DNA of 64,000 nucleotides from Psychroserpens sp. (GTDB taxonomy: Bacteria > Bacteroidota > Bacteroidia > Flavobacteriales > Flavobacteriaceae), in contig JAEPNY010000002.1 of the NCBI GenBank assembly GCA_017643165.1, positions 38,305-102,304 on the forward strand, read 5' to 3'. Below the pieces are notes generated by a model, which saw only the letters and a program-made list of their open reading frames with translations, had not been told where the DNA came from and searched no databases. This document shows, in pieces, positions 40,625-49,915 of the stretch; within the stretch, counting starts at the first letter, position 1, and each line of letters begins with the position of its first letter. A program made the translations under genes and the position numbers.

Positions 40625-41116
40625 ATGAAGAAATTAATATTACTATTTGCAATTGGTCTAATGACCCTTACTATTCAAGCCCAAGACACGAAATCTGATG
40701 AAGATAAGATGGCGCAATATATGGAGCTCATGAGTAAAAAAATCGAAATGGAAGTCGATACAGCGTTATTCATCGAAGCAACGCCTAATACTTACGTTTC
40801 AGAGAGCCCGAAAGCGGTAATCATGGCAATGTACGTTCCTGAGTCTTATGAAAACTCAAAGAAAAAAATGAACGAAAACGCAGATCCAGCGTTTCAAGTT
40901 TCAGATAAAGGAGAAACGGAGATTAATGGTGTTAAAGTTCTGTTTATGAAAGGGACGAGCTCGGCTGAAGGTGTTACAATGGAAAGCGAAATTTATTGTA
41001 TGGAAATCGAAGACGAATTATGTATGATGTTTCTAGGTCTGACAGAACAAGGTATTGATGCAAAATACGTTGATGCAGTTACAAAAGCTATGCATTCAGT
41101 GATTAAAAAGAAATAA
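40625..41116 (+). CDS. exported hypothetical protein
   Basis: 163 residues with signal peptide MKKLILLFAIGLMTLTIQAQ. The mature part is acidic at first (DTKSDEDKMAQYMELMSKK), then mixed, with INGVKVLFMKGTSSAEGVTM and a Met/Cys-rich stretch ESEIYCMEIEDELCMMFLG. I do not recognise the family. Predicted periplasmic. Own terminator downstream. Confidence 0.7.
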   Translation: MKKLILLFAIGLMTLTIQAQDTKSDEDKMAQYMELMSKKIEMEVDTALFIEATPNTYVSESPKAVIMAMYVPESYENSKKKMNENADPAFQVSDKGETEINGVKVLFMKGTSSAEGVTMESEIYCMEIEDELCMMFLGLTEQGIDAKYVDAVTKAMHSVIKKK

Positions 41117-41132
41117 GCTTTTAAGCAAAGGA

Positions 41133-41163
41133 ATAAAAAATCCAGCTTCGGCTGGATTTTTTT
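41133..41163. terminator. bidirectional terminator with TTCG tetraloop
   Basis: AATCCAGC-TTCG-GCTGGATT with six A and seven T residues on the sides; serves the exported protein gene and the convergent rdgB. Confidence 0.92.
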
Positions 41164-41164
41164 A

Positions 41165-41740
41165 TTACAACGTATTGAGGTAATTGATCAAACTATGGAC
41201 AGCCTTTCCACGATGACCAATCTTATTTTTCTCTTCCATAGAGATTTCTGCAAAGGTTTCAGCATAACCTTCAGCTTTGAATATAGGATCATAACCGAAT
41301 CCTTTTTCACCGTGCTTAGACGTCGTGATCTCACCACGACAAATTCCAGTAAAGGTTTTTAATTTTCCATTAAGATGTAAAGCCACAACGGTTTTGAATT
41401 GTGCTGAACGATCTTCATAGGGCTCTAAATTATTGAGCAGTTTATCCATATTGTCATTAGCATCGCGTTGCGGACCAGCATAACGTGCACTGTAAACACC
41501 AGGTTCTCCCTTAAGTGCATCTACTTCCAATCCTGTATCATCAGCGAAGCAATCATAACCATATTTGGTTTTGACATATTCTGCTTTTTGAATGGCATTT
41601 CCTTCTATAGTAGGTTGTGTTTCTGGAATATCCTCAGTACAATGAATGTCCTTTAAACTTAATAGTTCGATGTGATCTGGAACCAAAGTTTGTACTTCTC
41701 TCAGTTTATTTAGATTGTTCGTTGCAAAGACGATCTCCAT
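41165..41740 (-). CDS. rdgB: non-canonical purine NTP pyrophosphatase (RdgB/HAM1)
   Basis: 191 residues, standard size. EIVFATNNLNKLREVQTLVP at the N-terminus (nucleotide site), CFADDTGLEVDALKGEPGVY, SARYAG, and EKGFGYDPIFKAEGY with the catalytic Asp/Glu set. Hydrolyses ITP, dITP and XTP to monophosphates, protecting DNA from damaged purines. A consensus -7 element TACTTTTG lies at 41766-41759 on its strand. Confidence 0.95.
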   Translation of the reverse strand: MEIVFATNNLNKLREVQTLVPDHIELLSLKDIHCTEDIPETQPTIEGNAIQKAEYVKTKYGYDCFADDTGLEVDALKGEPGVYSARYAGPQRDANDNMDKLLNNLEPYEDRSAQFKTVVALHLNGKLKTFTGICRGEITTSKHGEKGFGYDPIFKAEGYAETFAEISMEEKNKIGHRGKAVHSLINYLNTL

Positions 41741-41808
41741 AGATTTTTAGTTTGAAATCAAAAGTAGGTAAAAATGCGTAATTTGGTAACCATCTAATCA
41801 CATCAATT

Positions 41809-43206
41809 ATGCTAACCAAACTGGGTAAAAAGTTTACCGATCTCTTTCAAAAATACATGCCAAGTGCATTCGTTTTTGCCTTATTTTTAACGCTTATTAC
41901 TGCAGTTTGTGCTAGCTTTTGGGGTGACGCCGGTCCTTTAGAAATCATATCGGCATGGTATGACGGATTCTTTGATCTATTGAGCTTCGGCATGCAAATC
42001 GTTCTGATCATTATTACAGGGTTTAGCATTGCTTTATCCTCAACTATTAGCAAAGGGATTGATAAACTCACAACCTTTATTAAAACGCCAAAACAGGTGT
42101 ATTTCTTTGTGATCGTTATTGGATCATTATTATCCTTAGTTAGTTTTGGATGGATTGTGATCACTTGTGTTCTTGCGCGAGAGTTAGCAATGCGTGTAAA
42201 AGGCGTTAATTATCCATTCTTGATCGCCTGTGCTTATTTTTCGTTAGGTGGTTGGGTAAATGGCTTATCAAGCTCAATTCCGTTGTTATTAAATACAGAA
42301 GGCAACTTCTTGATCGAAGCTGGTGTATTAGATCAGAGAATACCAACCGAGTATACCCTTGGATCCACATTAAATTTGGCTATGATCGTGCTTTTTGTAG
42401 TAGTTGCGCCTTTGATATTCATGCTTTTTGTTCCAAAATCGGCACAGGGTAAGGAGCTCAGTGAAATGTTAAAATCTGGATATCATTCTGAAGAGGTTAG
42501 TATTAAAGAGGAAGCCGAGAGTTTTAAATTGCCATTTAAAGCGCTATCTGATACACTTAACAATACTATGGTATTGCCACTGCTTATTACAGCAATGGCC
42601 TTTTCTTATATCGTGTATCACTTTTGGACTAAAGGATTTGATCTTAATTTTAACATTATGATCTTCATCTTCTTGATGTTGGGCTTGTTTCTGCATAAAA
42701 CACCAATGCGCTATAGCGTGGCTATGAAAAGAGCCAGCGGCAACATCTCTGGGATCTTATTTCAATATCCGTTTTATGCTGGGATTATGGGTATCATGCT
42801 ATACACAGGAATTGGCGAAAAGTTGGCACTTGGTTTGGTGTCTGTTATGACCACTGAGACCTATCCGTTTTTTGCCTATTTAACTGGAGGTGTGGTTAAT
42901 TTTGCAATACCATCTGCGGGTGGAGAATTTGCGGTCGTAGGCCCAAGTATTATTAATGCGGTACAAGATATTGCTGTTGGACTACCTCAGGATCAAACGA
43001 TTTCTATGATTTCAAGAGCGTCATTGGCTGTAGCTTATGGCGAAAGTTTAAGTAATCTGCTTCAACCGTTCTTTATCCTACTCGTCCTACCAGTTATGGG
43101 TGCAGGAGTTAGGCTCCAAGCGAGAGATATAATGGGTTATCTCGTAATACCATTCGTGATTTTCTTTATCATTCAAACGCTAATGGTATTGTACATTCCG
43201 ATTTAA
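41809..43206 (+). CDS. short-chain fatty acid transporter, AtoE family
   Basis: 465 residues, about 11-12 hydrophobic spans. FTDLFQKYMPSAFVFALFLT near the start, GFSIALSSTISKGIDKL, SLVSFGWIVITCVLARELAM, FQYPFYAGIMGIMLYTGIGE and NFAIPSAGGEFAVVGPSI are typical of the TIGR00366/AtoE permeases for butyrate/acetoacetate-type acids. Together with the IcmF mutase elsewhere it hints at short-chain acid use, but the genes are 18 kb apart. Monocistronic. Confidence 0.87.
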   Translation: MLTKLGKKFTDLFQKYMPSAFVFALFLTLITAVCASFWGDAGPLEIISAWYDGFFDLLSFGMQIVLIIITGFSIALSSTISKGIDKLTTFIKTPKQVYFFVIVIGSLLSLVSFGWIVITCVLARELAMRVKGVNYPFLIACAYFSLGGWVNGLSSSIPLLLNTEGNFLIEAGVLDQRIPTEYTLGSTLNLAMIVLFVVVAPLIFMLFVPKSAQGKELSEMLKSGYHSEEVSIKEEAESFKLPFKALSDTLNNTMVLPLLITAMAFSYIVYHFWTKGFDLNFNIMIFIFLMLGLFLHKTPMRYSVAMKRASGNISGILFQYPFYAGIMGIMLYTGIGEKLALGLVSVMTTETYPFFAYLTGGVVNFAIPSAGGEFAVVGPSIINAVQDIAVGLPQDQTISMISRASLAVAYGESLSNLLQPFFILLVLPVMGAGVRLQARDIMGYLVIPFVIFFIIQTLMVLYIPI

Positions 43207-43213
43207 AGAAGCA

Positions 43214-43600
43214 TTAATTAAAATCTATGGTACAGCTGTTAGATTGTCCAAACCATTTCACACGATTTCTGGAAGCTGTTTTATAGATATAATCCCGAAT
43301 CATTCGAGGAATAAAGGCGAGGAGAGATGCTACTAGTTTCCATTTTGGCATTTTTGAAATAATTCTGATAAAACCATCGGAATGTGTATTCACACCTTTT
43401 TCATCAATTAAAATCACAGTATCTAATCTATCGGTTTCAAAACCGTGTTCTGAGAGTAATGACTGACCGTACGTTGATTGAAAAGCAACGAATTGAAAAT
43501 GATCTTTAGGTGCGAAATTCATTAACCAGCCTACAACACCGTTGCAAAGATTGCATTCACCGTCAAATATGATAATGTCTTTTTGAATATTAAGTGCCAT
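43214..43600 (-). CDS. DCC-family thiol-disulfide oxidoreductase-like protein (DUF393)
   Basis: 128 residues from MALNIQKDIIIFDGECNLCN. The DCC motif DGECNLC replaces the more common DGVCNLC and supplies a CxxC pair at the start of helix 1; FQFVAFQSTYGQSLLSEHGF and the C-terminal FGQSNSCTIDF follow. Thioredoxin-like fold of unknown partner. An upstream in-frame start 14 codons earlier adds unrelated residues and is not used here. Confidence 0.82.
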   Translation of the reverse strand: MALNIQKDIIIFDGECNLCNGVVGWLMNFAPKDHFQFVAFQSTYGQSLLSEHGFETDRLDTVILIDEKGVNTHSDGFIRIISKMPKWKLVASLLAFIPRMIRDYIYKTASRNRVKWFGQSNSCTIDFN

Positions 43601-43753
43601 AATTATATGCGTTCTGAATAAGTAGACGGAAAAAGAGGACATAACTTTCTAATGGCATTAAATTTTAGTTTTTTTTATGACAATTGTCACCTATGACAAG
43701 CCTTAAAAATCGTATCTTTAAGTAAAGAAATTAACCTTAAAACAAGATCGATT

Positions 43754-44053
43754 ATGAACGTGAATATTAGATACGTCAATGTTGATATTAGCGAGACTTT
43801 AAACGCTTATACTGAAGACAAATTAAAGAAACTTTTTAACCGTTATGAATTTTTGATCAGTGCCGCTGTGCGCTTTAAACAAGATCCAAATAGTCATGAA
43901 AAAGGTAAAATATGTGACATGGAATTAAGTTTACCTGGTCCACGTATTTTTGCAACTTCCAACGAAAATCAATACGAAGCTGCAGTTAAGGAGACGATTA
44001 GTGATCTTGAACGCCAATTAAAAAAACGTAAAGAAGTTTTTAAAACGCATTAA
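43754..44053 (+). CDS. hpf: ribosome hibernation-promoting factor, short form (HPF/YfiA family)
   Basis: 99 residues: MNVNIRYVNVDISETLNAYT, EDKLKKLFNRYEF, LSLPGPRIFATSNENQYEAA and VKETISDLERQLKKRKEVF, the beta-alpha-beta-beta-beta-alpha fold that binds the 30S decoding site. It lacks the dimerisation domain of the long form. The near-consensus TATCTTTA at about 43712-43719 may be its -7 element. Expected to be induced in stationary phase. Confidence 0.93.
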   Translation: MNVNIRYVNVDISETLNAYTEDKLKKLFNRYEFLISAAVRFKQDPNSHEKGKICDMELSLPGPRIFATSNENQYEAAVKETISDLERQLKKRKEVFKTH

Positions 44054-44075
44054 TAACTTTTCATAAATGATAAAT

Positions 44076-44112
44076 ACCCTGTGAATTCTCATGAATTTCG
44101 CAGGGTTTTTTT
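44076..44112 (+). terminator. terminator of hpf
   Basis: ACCCTG.GAATTC / GAATTT.CAGGGT stem with one mismatch, 4-base loop, then seven T residues. Confidence 0.85.
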
Positions 44113-44137
44113 ATGAAATATTTTGAAACAATCAGGA

Positions 44138-44611
44138 TTAACGATGGTGATAAGGTTCGTTTCTAAGAATTGTGAAGCTACGATACAATTGTTCGATCAT
44201 AAATAGGCGTATCATTTGATGTGAAAAGGTCATTTTAGATAATGACACTTTGCCTTGGGCTTTTTGATATACTTCTGGCGAGAATCCATAAGGTCCGCCA
44301 ATTACAAATACCAATTGCTTAATGCCTGAATTCATATGCTTCTGCAAATACTGAGAAAAAGCTACAGAATCATATTGTTTCCCATTTTCATCCAATATGA
44401 TCAAGACATCTGTGGGTTTGAGTTTATTCAATATGAGCTCGCCTTCTTTCTGCTTTTGCTGGGCTTCACTTAAATTCTTGGCATTCTTAATATCGGGAAT
44501 GATTTCAAAATCAAAGTTGATGTAATGACCCAATCGATTTTGATAAATATCAATTAGCGCTTGAAGATCTTTCTGATCTGTTTTTCCTATGGCGAGTAGT
44601 TTGATGGTCAT
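44138..44611 (-). CDS. rlmH: 23S rRNA (pseudouridine1915-N3)-methyltransferase
   Basis: 157 residues from MTIKLLAIGKTDQKDLQALI; an earlier in-frame ATG adds six residues and overlaps the upstream gene. The SPOUT-fold C-terminus is complete: LDENGKQYDSVAFSQYLQKH, FVIGGPYGFSPEVYQKAQG, LSLSKMTFSHQMIRLFMIEQ and LYRSFTILRNEPYHH. Methylates pseudouridine 1915 in helix 69. Follows the DoxX-like gene by one base. Confidence 0.95.
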   Translation of the reverse strand: MTIKLLAIGKTDQKDLQALIDIYQNRLGHYINFDFEIIPDIKNAKNLSEAQQKQKEGELILNKLKPTDVLIILDENGKQYDSVAFSQYLQKHMNSGIKQLVFVIGGPYGFSPEVYQKAQGKVSLSKMTFSHQMIRLFMIEQLYRSFTILRNEPYHHR

Positions 44612-44612
44612 A

Positions 44613-45059
44613 TCACGAATTCTTACCAAAAATAACAGAAAGCATCCGTTTTAGCTTATCATAATCCCAAAATAATAGATAAATATTGGCCAGTAGCATC
44701 AATCCGGCCACAATTGGTGTGCCTTTGAAATGCATGGAGCTCACAATAATGAAAATATTAATGATGATGGGCAAATAGAGTAGTGCACCAAAGAATGACG
44801 TTCGCGGTATTAATAAGAGAAGACAAGCGATGAGTTGCATTAATCCGAGGAAATTCCAATAAAACCCTGTGCGATATAAGGCCTCAAAGAAAAACCCGAT
44901 TGGATTTTCAATTGGGATTAAAGTAAAGCGTTCCCCCATGACTTTCTTCAATCCAGAAGGTAAAAATGCAATGAAAAGTAACAGGCGTGTACCCCAAGTG
45001 AATATTTTAAATATGAGTTGTGCTCTCATATCAGCGATTAATATATCTAACTTAGGCAT
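44613..45059 (-). CDS. DoxX-like inner-membrane protein
   Basis: 148 residues, four or five hydrophobic spans: [59 protein letters not shown] and [20 protein letters not shown]. LxFxASGLxK-type and NFLG..Q motifs recall the DoxX/SURF4 group. Function unclear. Stop codon is one base from the rlmH start, so they are cotranscribed. Confidence 0.7.
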   Translation of the reverse strand: MPKLDILIADMRAQLIFKIFTWGTRLLLFIAFLPSGLKKVMGERFTLIPIENPIGFFFEALYRTGFYWNFLGLMQLIACLLLLIPRTSFFGALLYLPIIINIFIIVSSMHFKGTPIVAGLMLLANIYLLFWDYDKLKRMLSVIFGKNS

Positions 45060-45158
45060 TGGTGGGGTTTATTATGTTGACGATCGAAATCTAATCTTGT
45101 GACATTTCACTATATAAAATCAGAAATCAATTGTTATTTTTACGCTAAATATCCGAAT

Positions 45159-46016
45159 ATGATTTCACAAGCACAATTTGACACCGAAATAGACCTAATT
45201 ATCCGAAACGCTATAAGAGAAGACGTCGGTGATGGCGACCATAGTTCATTGGCATGTATTCCAGATACAGCTAGAGGTAAAGCCAAACTTTTGGTGAAAG
45301 ATGAAGGCGTTATTGCAGGTATTGAATTTGCTAAAAAGGTATTCGAATACGTTGATCCAGATATGACCATAGAAACATTGATTGAGGATGGTGCTACAGT
45401 AAAATATGGTGATATTGCATTCTATGTGGAAGGTGCTTCTCAATCTATTTTGAAGGCCGAACGACTAGTACTTAACGCGATGCAGCGTATGAGTGCTATA
45501 GCCACTAAAACGCGAACATTTGTTGATCTTTTAGAGGGTACTGGCACTAAAATTTTAGATACACGTAAAACCACTCCTGGAATTCGTGCACTGGAAAAAT
45601 GGGCAGTAAAAATTGGAGGTGGCGAAAATCATCGCTTTGCTTTGTATGATATGATCATGCTAAAGGATAATCATATTGATTTTTCAGGAGGTATAACCAA
45701 AGCGATCAATAAAACAAAGCAATATCTGGAAGATACTGGTAGAGATTTAAAGATTATTGTTGAAGCGAGAAATCTTCAAGAAATTGAAGAGATCCTTCAG
45801 TCTAGTGGTGTCTACCGCATTCTCATCGATAATTTTAATTATGAAGACACACGAAAAGCGGTTAAAATGATAGGCGATCAATGTCTTACTGAATCTTCAG
45901 GAGGAATTAACGAATCTACTGTTCGACATTATGCCGAATGCGGCGTCGATTATATTTCTTCGGGCGCCTTGACACATTCCGTTTACAATATGGATCTTAG
46001 TTTGAAAGCGGTTTAA
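45159..46016 (+). CDS. nadC: nicotinate-nucleotide pyrophosphorylase (carboxylating)
   Basis: 285 residues from MISQAQFDTEIDLIIRNAIR; an ATG 20 codons upstream adds an unconserved segment in front of the likely promoter (TATTTTTA, about 45135-45142). Family landmarks: REDVGDGDHSSLACIP, NAMQRMSAIATKTRTFVDLL, KILDTRKTTPGIRALEKWAV, GGGENHRFALYDMIMLKDNH, and DYISSGALTHSV. Converts quinolinate and PRPP to nicotinate mononucleotide in NAD synthesis. Followed by yihY after 24 bases. Confidence 0.95.
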   Translation: MISQAQFDTEIDLIIRNAIREDVGDGDHSSLACIPDTARGKAKLLVKDEGVIAGIEFAKKVFEYVDPDMTIETLIEDGATVKYGDIAFYVEGASQSILKAERLVLNAMQRMSAIATKTRTFVDLLEGTGTKILDTRKTTPGIRALEKWAVKIGGGENHRFALYDMIMLKDNHIDFSGGITKAINKTKQYLEDTGRDLKIIVEARNLQEIEEILQSSGVYRILIDNFNYEDTRKAVKMIGDQCLTESSGGINESTVRHYAECGVDYISSGALTHSVYNMDLSLKAV

Positions 46017-46040
46017 TCTAGAATTATAAAATTCTTTAGA

Positions 46041-46991
46041 ATGTCATTAAGAGAAAGGTTATCAAAGATTCCAGTAATCAACCTCATTGTTGCAGCACTG
46101 AGGCGCGTTAAGCTTTCCTTTCTTGAAGGCTTATCGTTGTATGATCTTTTAGAACTCTATGCTATTGGTATTTTTAAAGGAGCCCTGACCACGCGTGCTA
46201 GTGCAATTGCATTTAGCTTTTTTACAGCAATATTTCCATTTTTGTTGTTCGTTCTGATCTTAATTCCATATATCCCTATCGCCGATTTTAAAACCGAATT
46301 TCTGTTGTTTTTAGACTCATCGTTACCTCCACAAACGTCAGAGTTTTTTATGGTAAATATTTTTGAGAATTTAGATAATACCGAACGTGGTGGGCTCTTA
46401 TCCTCAGTATTTGCATTATCGATTTTTCTAATGGCGAATGGCGTAAGTGCTATATTTTCAGGATTCGAACATTCATATCATGAAGTGATTACACGTAATG
46501 TATTCAAGCAGTTCTTATATGCCTTGGGTGTGGCATTGCTGCTCGCCGTTTTGGTTATCTTAACGGTAGCTGTTTTTGGGTATTTTCAAATTTATATTAT
46601 ACAACCACTTTATGAGCAATTTGAAGCTGGTCAGCATGCGGCCTTAACCTCAAATTTATTTTGGGTGAAATTCTTTAAGTATCTCTTCTTCGTAATCATG
46701 TTATACATAGCAACAGCAACATTATACTACTTTGGAACTAAGGAAGGTAGGCACTCGAAATTCTTTTCAATTGGTGCATTATTTACCACCTTATTAATTA
46801 TTCTAACGTCATACTTATTCGGAATTTATATTGAAAACTTTTCTCAGTACAATAAACTATATGGATCTATTGGAGCGTTATTAATATTGCTATTCTATTT
46901 GTGGCTGAATGCCAATATTTTATTGTTAGGTTATGAGTTGAATGCGACTATAAGATTGTTAAAAAGAAAAAACAAAACAGATGTTACCTAA
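46041..46991 (+). CDS. YihY/BrkB-family membrane protein
   Basis: 316 residues, six predicted spans: TTRASAIAFSFFTAIFPFLL is the family signature, followed by IFLMANGVSAIFSGFEHSYH, LLLAVLVILTVAVFGYFQIY, LYIATATLYYFGTKEGRHSK and GSIGALLILLFYLWLNANIL. Earlier labels as ribonuclease BN are mistaken for this family; its true role (perhaps transport) is not settled. The last 11 bases overlap the DUF2147 gene, giving a run nadC - yihY - DUF2147 - priA. Confidence 0.9.
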   Translation: MSLRERLSKIPVINLIVAALRRVKLSFLEGLSLYDLLELYAIGIFKGALTTRASAIAFSFFTAIFPFLLFVLILIPYIPIADFKTEFLLFLDSSLPPQTSEFFMVNIFENLDNTERGGLLSSVFALSIFLMANGVSAIFSGFEHSYHEVITRNVFKQFLYALGVALLLAVLVILTVAVFGYFQIYIIQPLYEQFEAGQHAALTSNLFWVKFFKYLFFVIMLYIATATLYYFGTKEGRHSKFFSIGALFTTLLIILTSYLFGIYIENFSQYNKLYGSIGALLILLFYLWLNANILLLGYELNATIRLLKRKNKTDVT

Positions 46992-47409
46992 ATCCTTATT
47001 ATCGTTCATATTGCTATTCATGTCACTAAGTGTCTCGTCCCAATCCATATTTGGAAAGTGGAAAACCATAGATGATGAGACTGGTGAAGAAAAGTCAATC
47101 GTTGAAATCTATGAGAATGATGGAAAAGTCTTTGGAAAGGTTGTTGAGATCTTTGATGACGCAAAAAGAAATGCGCCGTGCAAGTATTGTAAAGGCGAAG
47201 ATTATAATAAACCTGTTTTAGGATTGAACATCATTAAAGAGATGGTCAAATCTGGAGATGCTTATAAGAAAGGTACCATCACTAATCCGGAAGACGGCAA
47301 GGTTTACGATTGCCGAATCAAACTAGATGATGATCCAAATCGATTACAAGTACGAGGATACATTGCGTTCTTTTATCGAACGCAGTATTGGATAAGAGTA
47401 GAAGGCTAG
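46981..47409 (+). CDS. exported DUF2147 protein
   Basis: 142 residues with signal peptide about 1-20 (LLSFILLFMSLSVSSQ). IFGKWKTIDDETGEEKSIVE, KVFGKVVEIFDDAKRNAPCK, YNKPVLGLNIIKEMVKSGD, NPEDGKVYDCRIKLDDDPNR and LQVRGYIAFFYRTQYWIRV are the DUF2147 (lipocalin-like) core. Begins inside the yihY end; its TAG stop overlaps the GTG start of priA. Confidence 0.88.
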   Translation: MLPKSLLSFILLFMSLSVSSQSIFGKWKTIDDETGEEKSIVEIYENDGKVFGKVVEIFDDAKRNAPCKYCKGEDYNKPVLGLNIIKEMVKSGDAYKKGTITNPEDGKVYDCRIKLDDDPNRLQVRGYIAFFYRTQYWIRVEG

Positions 47410-49862
47410 TGAATAACTTTATTAATGTCATATTACCAATTCCTCTTGAAAAAAGCTTTACCTATGCCGTAACACCAGCAGAAGCTGAATTTCTTTCTCC
47501 TGGGATGCGTGTTTCTGTTCCTTTCGGAAAATCAAAGATCTATACTGGTCTTGTTTACGACATACATAATACAGCGCCATTAATTTATGACGCCAAACAG
47601 ATCCATCAAATATTGGATGAAGAACCAATAGTAACCCCAATGCAGTTAAAGCATTGGGAATGGATTGCCAGTTATTATATGTGTACTTTAGGAGAGGTTA
47701 TGCGTGCGGCTTTACCAAGTGCATTTATTCTTGAAAGCGAGACTATCATTAGTAAGAATAATGATCACATTATTAATGATGAAGATCTGAAAGATGATGA
47801 GTTTCTTATTTATGAAGCCTTACATCATCAAACCAGCTTGAAAATACAAGACTTGATCGCGATATTGGATAAAAAGAACGTACTTCCGGTAATTAAGCGA
47901 TTGATAGATAAGAATGCAATACAGATTCAGGAAGAGATCTATGAAAAGTACAAGCCTAAATTAGTTCGGTATGTAAAGCTACATGTTGCATATTCTTCGG
48001 AAGTGGCTTTACAAGAATTGTTGGATGAACTAAAACGAGCGCCAAAGCAGCGCGACGTGGTGATGGCCATGTTCTCGATTGCTGCACAAACTAAGAAACC
48101 TGTTAAAGTGTCAGATCTCTCACTAGAAAGTGGCGCCTCTAGTGCAATCATAAAAGCATTAATTGATAAGGGTGTTCTAGAGGAATATCATATTCAAACT
48201 GATAGGATTCAGTATACGGGTCAAGATATTGAAGCCTCTAAAGTTTTAAATGAACATCAGCAAACAGCACTAAGTGAGATTAAACAAAGCTTTGAGGATC
48301 ATAATATTACTTTGTTGCACGGCGTTACATCATCTGGTAAAACCGAGATATACACCAAGCTCATTGAAGCGCAATTAAAATTAAAGAAGCAGGTGTTGTA
48401 CCTGGTTCCTGAAATTGCGTTGACCACACAACTTGTAGATCGTCTTCAAGAGTATTTTGGCGGGAAAGTTGCTGTTTTCCATAGTAAGTATTCCTCGAAC
48501 GAACGCGTTGAGGTTTGGAACAACGTATTGCACAATAGGAGCAAGGCTCAAGTGATATTGGGAGCACGATCAGCTGTATTATTACCATTTCATGATCTCG
48601 GACTAGTAATAATTGATGAGGAACATGAATCCTCGTATAAACAGTTTGATCCAGCACCACGCTATCATGCAAGAGATACAGCAATAGTATTAGCAGCCTT
48701 TTACAAATGCAAAACCCTATTAGGATCTGCTACGCCAAGTCTGGAGAGCTATTATAATGCAAAACAGGGCAAGTATGGTCTCGTAGAATTGAATTACCGT
48801 TATAATAATGTGCTAATGCCTGATATTGAATTGATTGATATCAAGGATAAACACAAACGTAAGCGCATGAATGGACATTTCAGTGATCGATTAATTGAAG
48901 AGATGACTGAAACATTAAAGCTTAGGCATCAGATCATTTTATTTCAAAATAGACGTGGATTTTCACCTATAGTAGAGTGTAATACTTGTGGTCACTCACC
49001 ACAATGTCCTAATTGTGATGTGAGCTTAACTTATCATCAGTATAAGAACCAGTTGCGTTGTCATTATTGTGGCTATAATGCAGCTATGCATTCCAAATGT
49101 GAGGCCTGTGGTAGTGCGGAACTTGATAGTAAAGGATTAGGAACGGAACAGGTAGAAGAAGAGGTTAAAACGTTGTTTCCTGATCATGTGGTAGGACGTA
49201 TGGATCTTGATACAACCAGAGGGAAACACGGTTATGAGAAGATCATTACAGCTTTAGAACAAGGTGAGATTGATATATTAGTGGGAACGCAAATGCTAAC
49301 TAAGGGATTGGATTTTCGAAATGTGAAATTAGTCGGTATAATGAATGCTGACAATTTGTTGAATTTTCCAGATTTTAGAGCACATGAGCGTAGTTATCAG
49401 TTAATGGCTCAGGTATCTGGAAGGGCAGGGCGAACAGAAGAACGTGGTAAAGTTCTTATTCAAACCTATAATCCATATCACAACATCTTACAGCAGGTGT
49501 CTACCAATGACTATAAAAAGATGTATGAAGAGCAATTAAATGATCGTTATTCTTTTAAATATCCTCCGATCTATCGTATGATCCGAATCACTTTAAAGCA
49601 TAAAGACTACCAAAAGGTTAATATTGGCGCCGATTGGTATGCGAAATCATTACGTACGGTATTTGACCGACATGTGCTCGGACCAGAGTTTCCACCAGTT
49701 GCGCGTATCAGAAATCAGTATTTGAAACATATATTGGTAAAAATACCACAGCAGCAATCGTTAGGAAAAACAAAGGAAGCTATTATTAAAATTAATAACA
49801 GCTTCCATAGTATAAAAGATTTTCGGGCGGTAAGAGTAATTTTAAATGTCGATAATTATTAG
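47409..49862 (+). CDS. priA: primosomal replication-restart helicase PriA
   Basis: 817 residues from a GTG that overlaps the previous TAG stop (TAGTG), giving VNNFINVILPIPLEKSFTYA, which matches the usual family start. DNA-binding N-terminal domain about 1-110; helicase domain with GVTSSGKTEIYT (Walker A), VIIDEEHESSYKQ (DEEH), GSATPSLES; zinc-binding insertion with paired cysteines CNTCGHSPQCPNCD and CHYCGY...CEACGS; GTQMLTKGLDFRNV and QVSGRAGRTEERG in the C-terminal half. Reloads DnaB at stalled forks. Confidence 0.95.
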   Translation: MNNFINVILPIPLEKSFTYAVTPAEAEFLSPGMRVSVPFGKSKIYTGLVYDIHNTAPLIYDAKQIHQILDEEPIVTPMQLKHWEWIASYYMCTLGEVMRAALPSAFILESETIISKNNDHIINDEDLKDDEFLIYEALHHQTSLKIQDLIAILDKKNVLPVIKRLIDKNAIQIQEEIYEKYKPKLVRYVKLHVAYSSEVALQELLDELKRAPKQRDVVMAMFSIAAQTKKPVKVSDLSLESGASSAIIKALIDKGVLEEYHIQTDRIQYTGQDIEASKVLNEHQQTALSEIKQSFEDHNITLLHGVTSSGKTEIYTKLIEAQLKLKKQVLYLVPEIALTTQLVDRLQEYFGGKVAVFHSKYSSNERVEVWNNVLHNRSKAQVILGARSAVLLPFHDLGLVIIDEEHESSYKQFDPAPRYHARDTAIVLAAFYKCKTLLGSATPSLESYYNAKQGKYGLVELNYRYNNVLMPDIELIDIKDKHKRKRMNGHFSDRLIEEMTETLKLRHQIILFQNRRGFSPIVECNTCGHSPQCPNCDVSLTYHQYKNQLRCHYCGYNAAMHSKCEACGSAELDSKGLGTEQVEEEVKTLFPDHVVGRMDLDTTRGKHGYEKIITALEQGEIDILVGTQMLTKGLDFRNVKLVGIMNADNLLNFPDFRAHERSYQLMAQVSGRAGRTEERGKVLIQTYNPYHNILQQVSTNDYKKMYEEQLNDRYSFKYPPIYRMIRITLKHKDYQKVNIGADWYAKSLRTVFDRHVLGPEFPPVARIRNQYLKHILVKIPQQQSLGKTKEAIIKINNSFHSIKDFRAVRVILNVDNY

Positions 49863-49915
49863 AGTTAAGTTAGGGTTAACGTTATATCTTCAAACTACAT
49901 TAGACTCTATACCAT

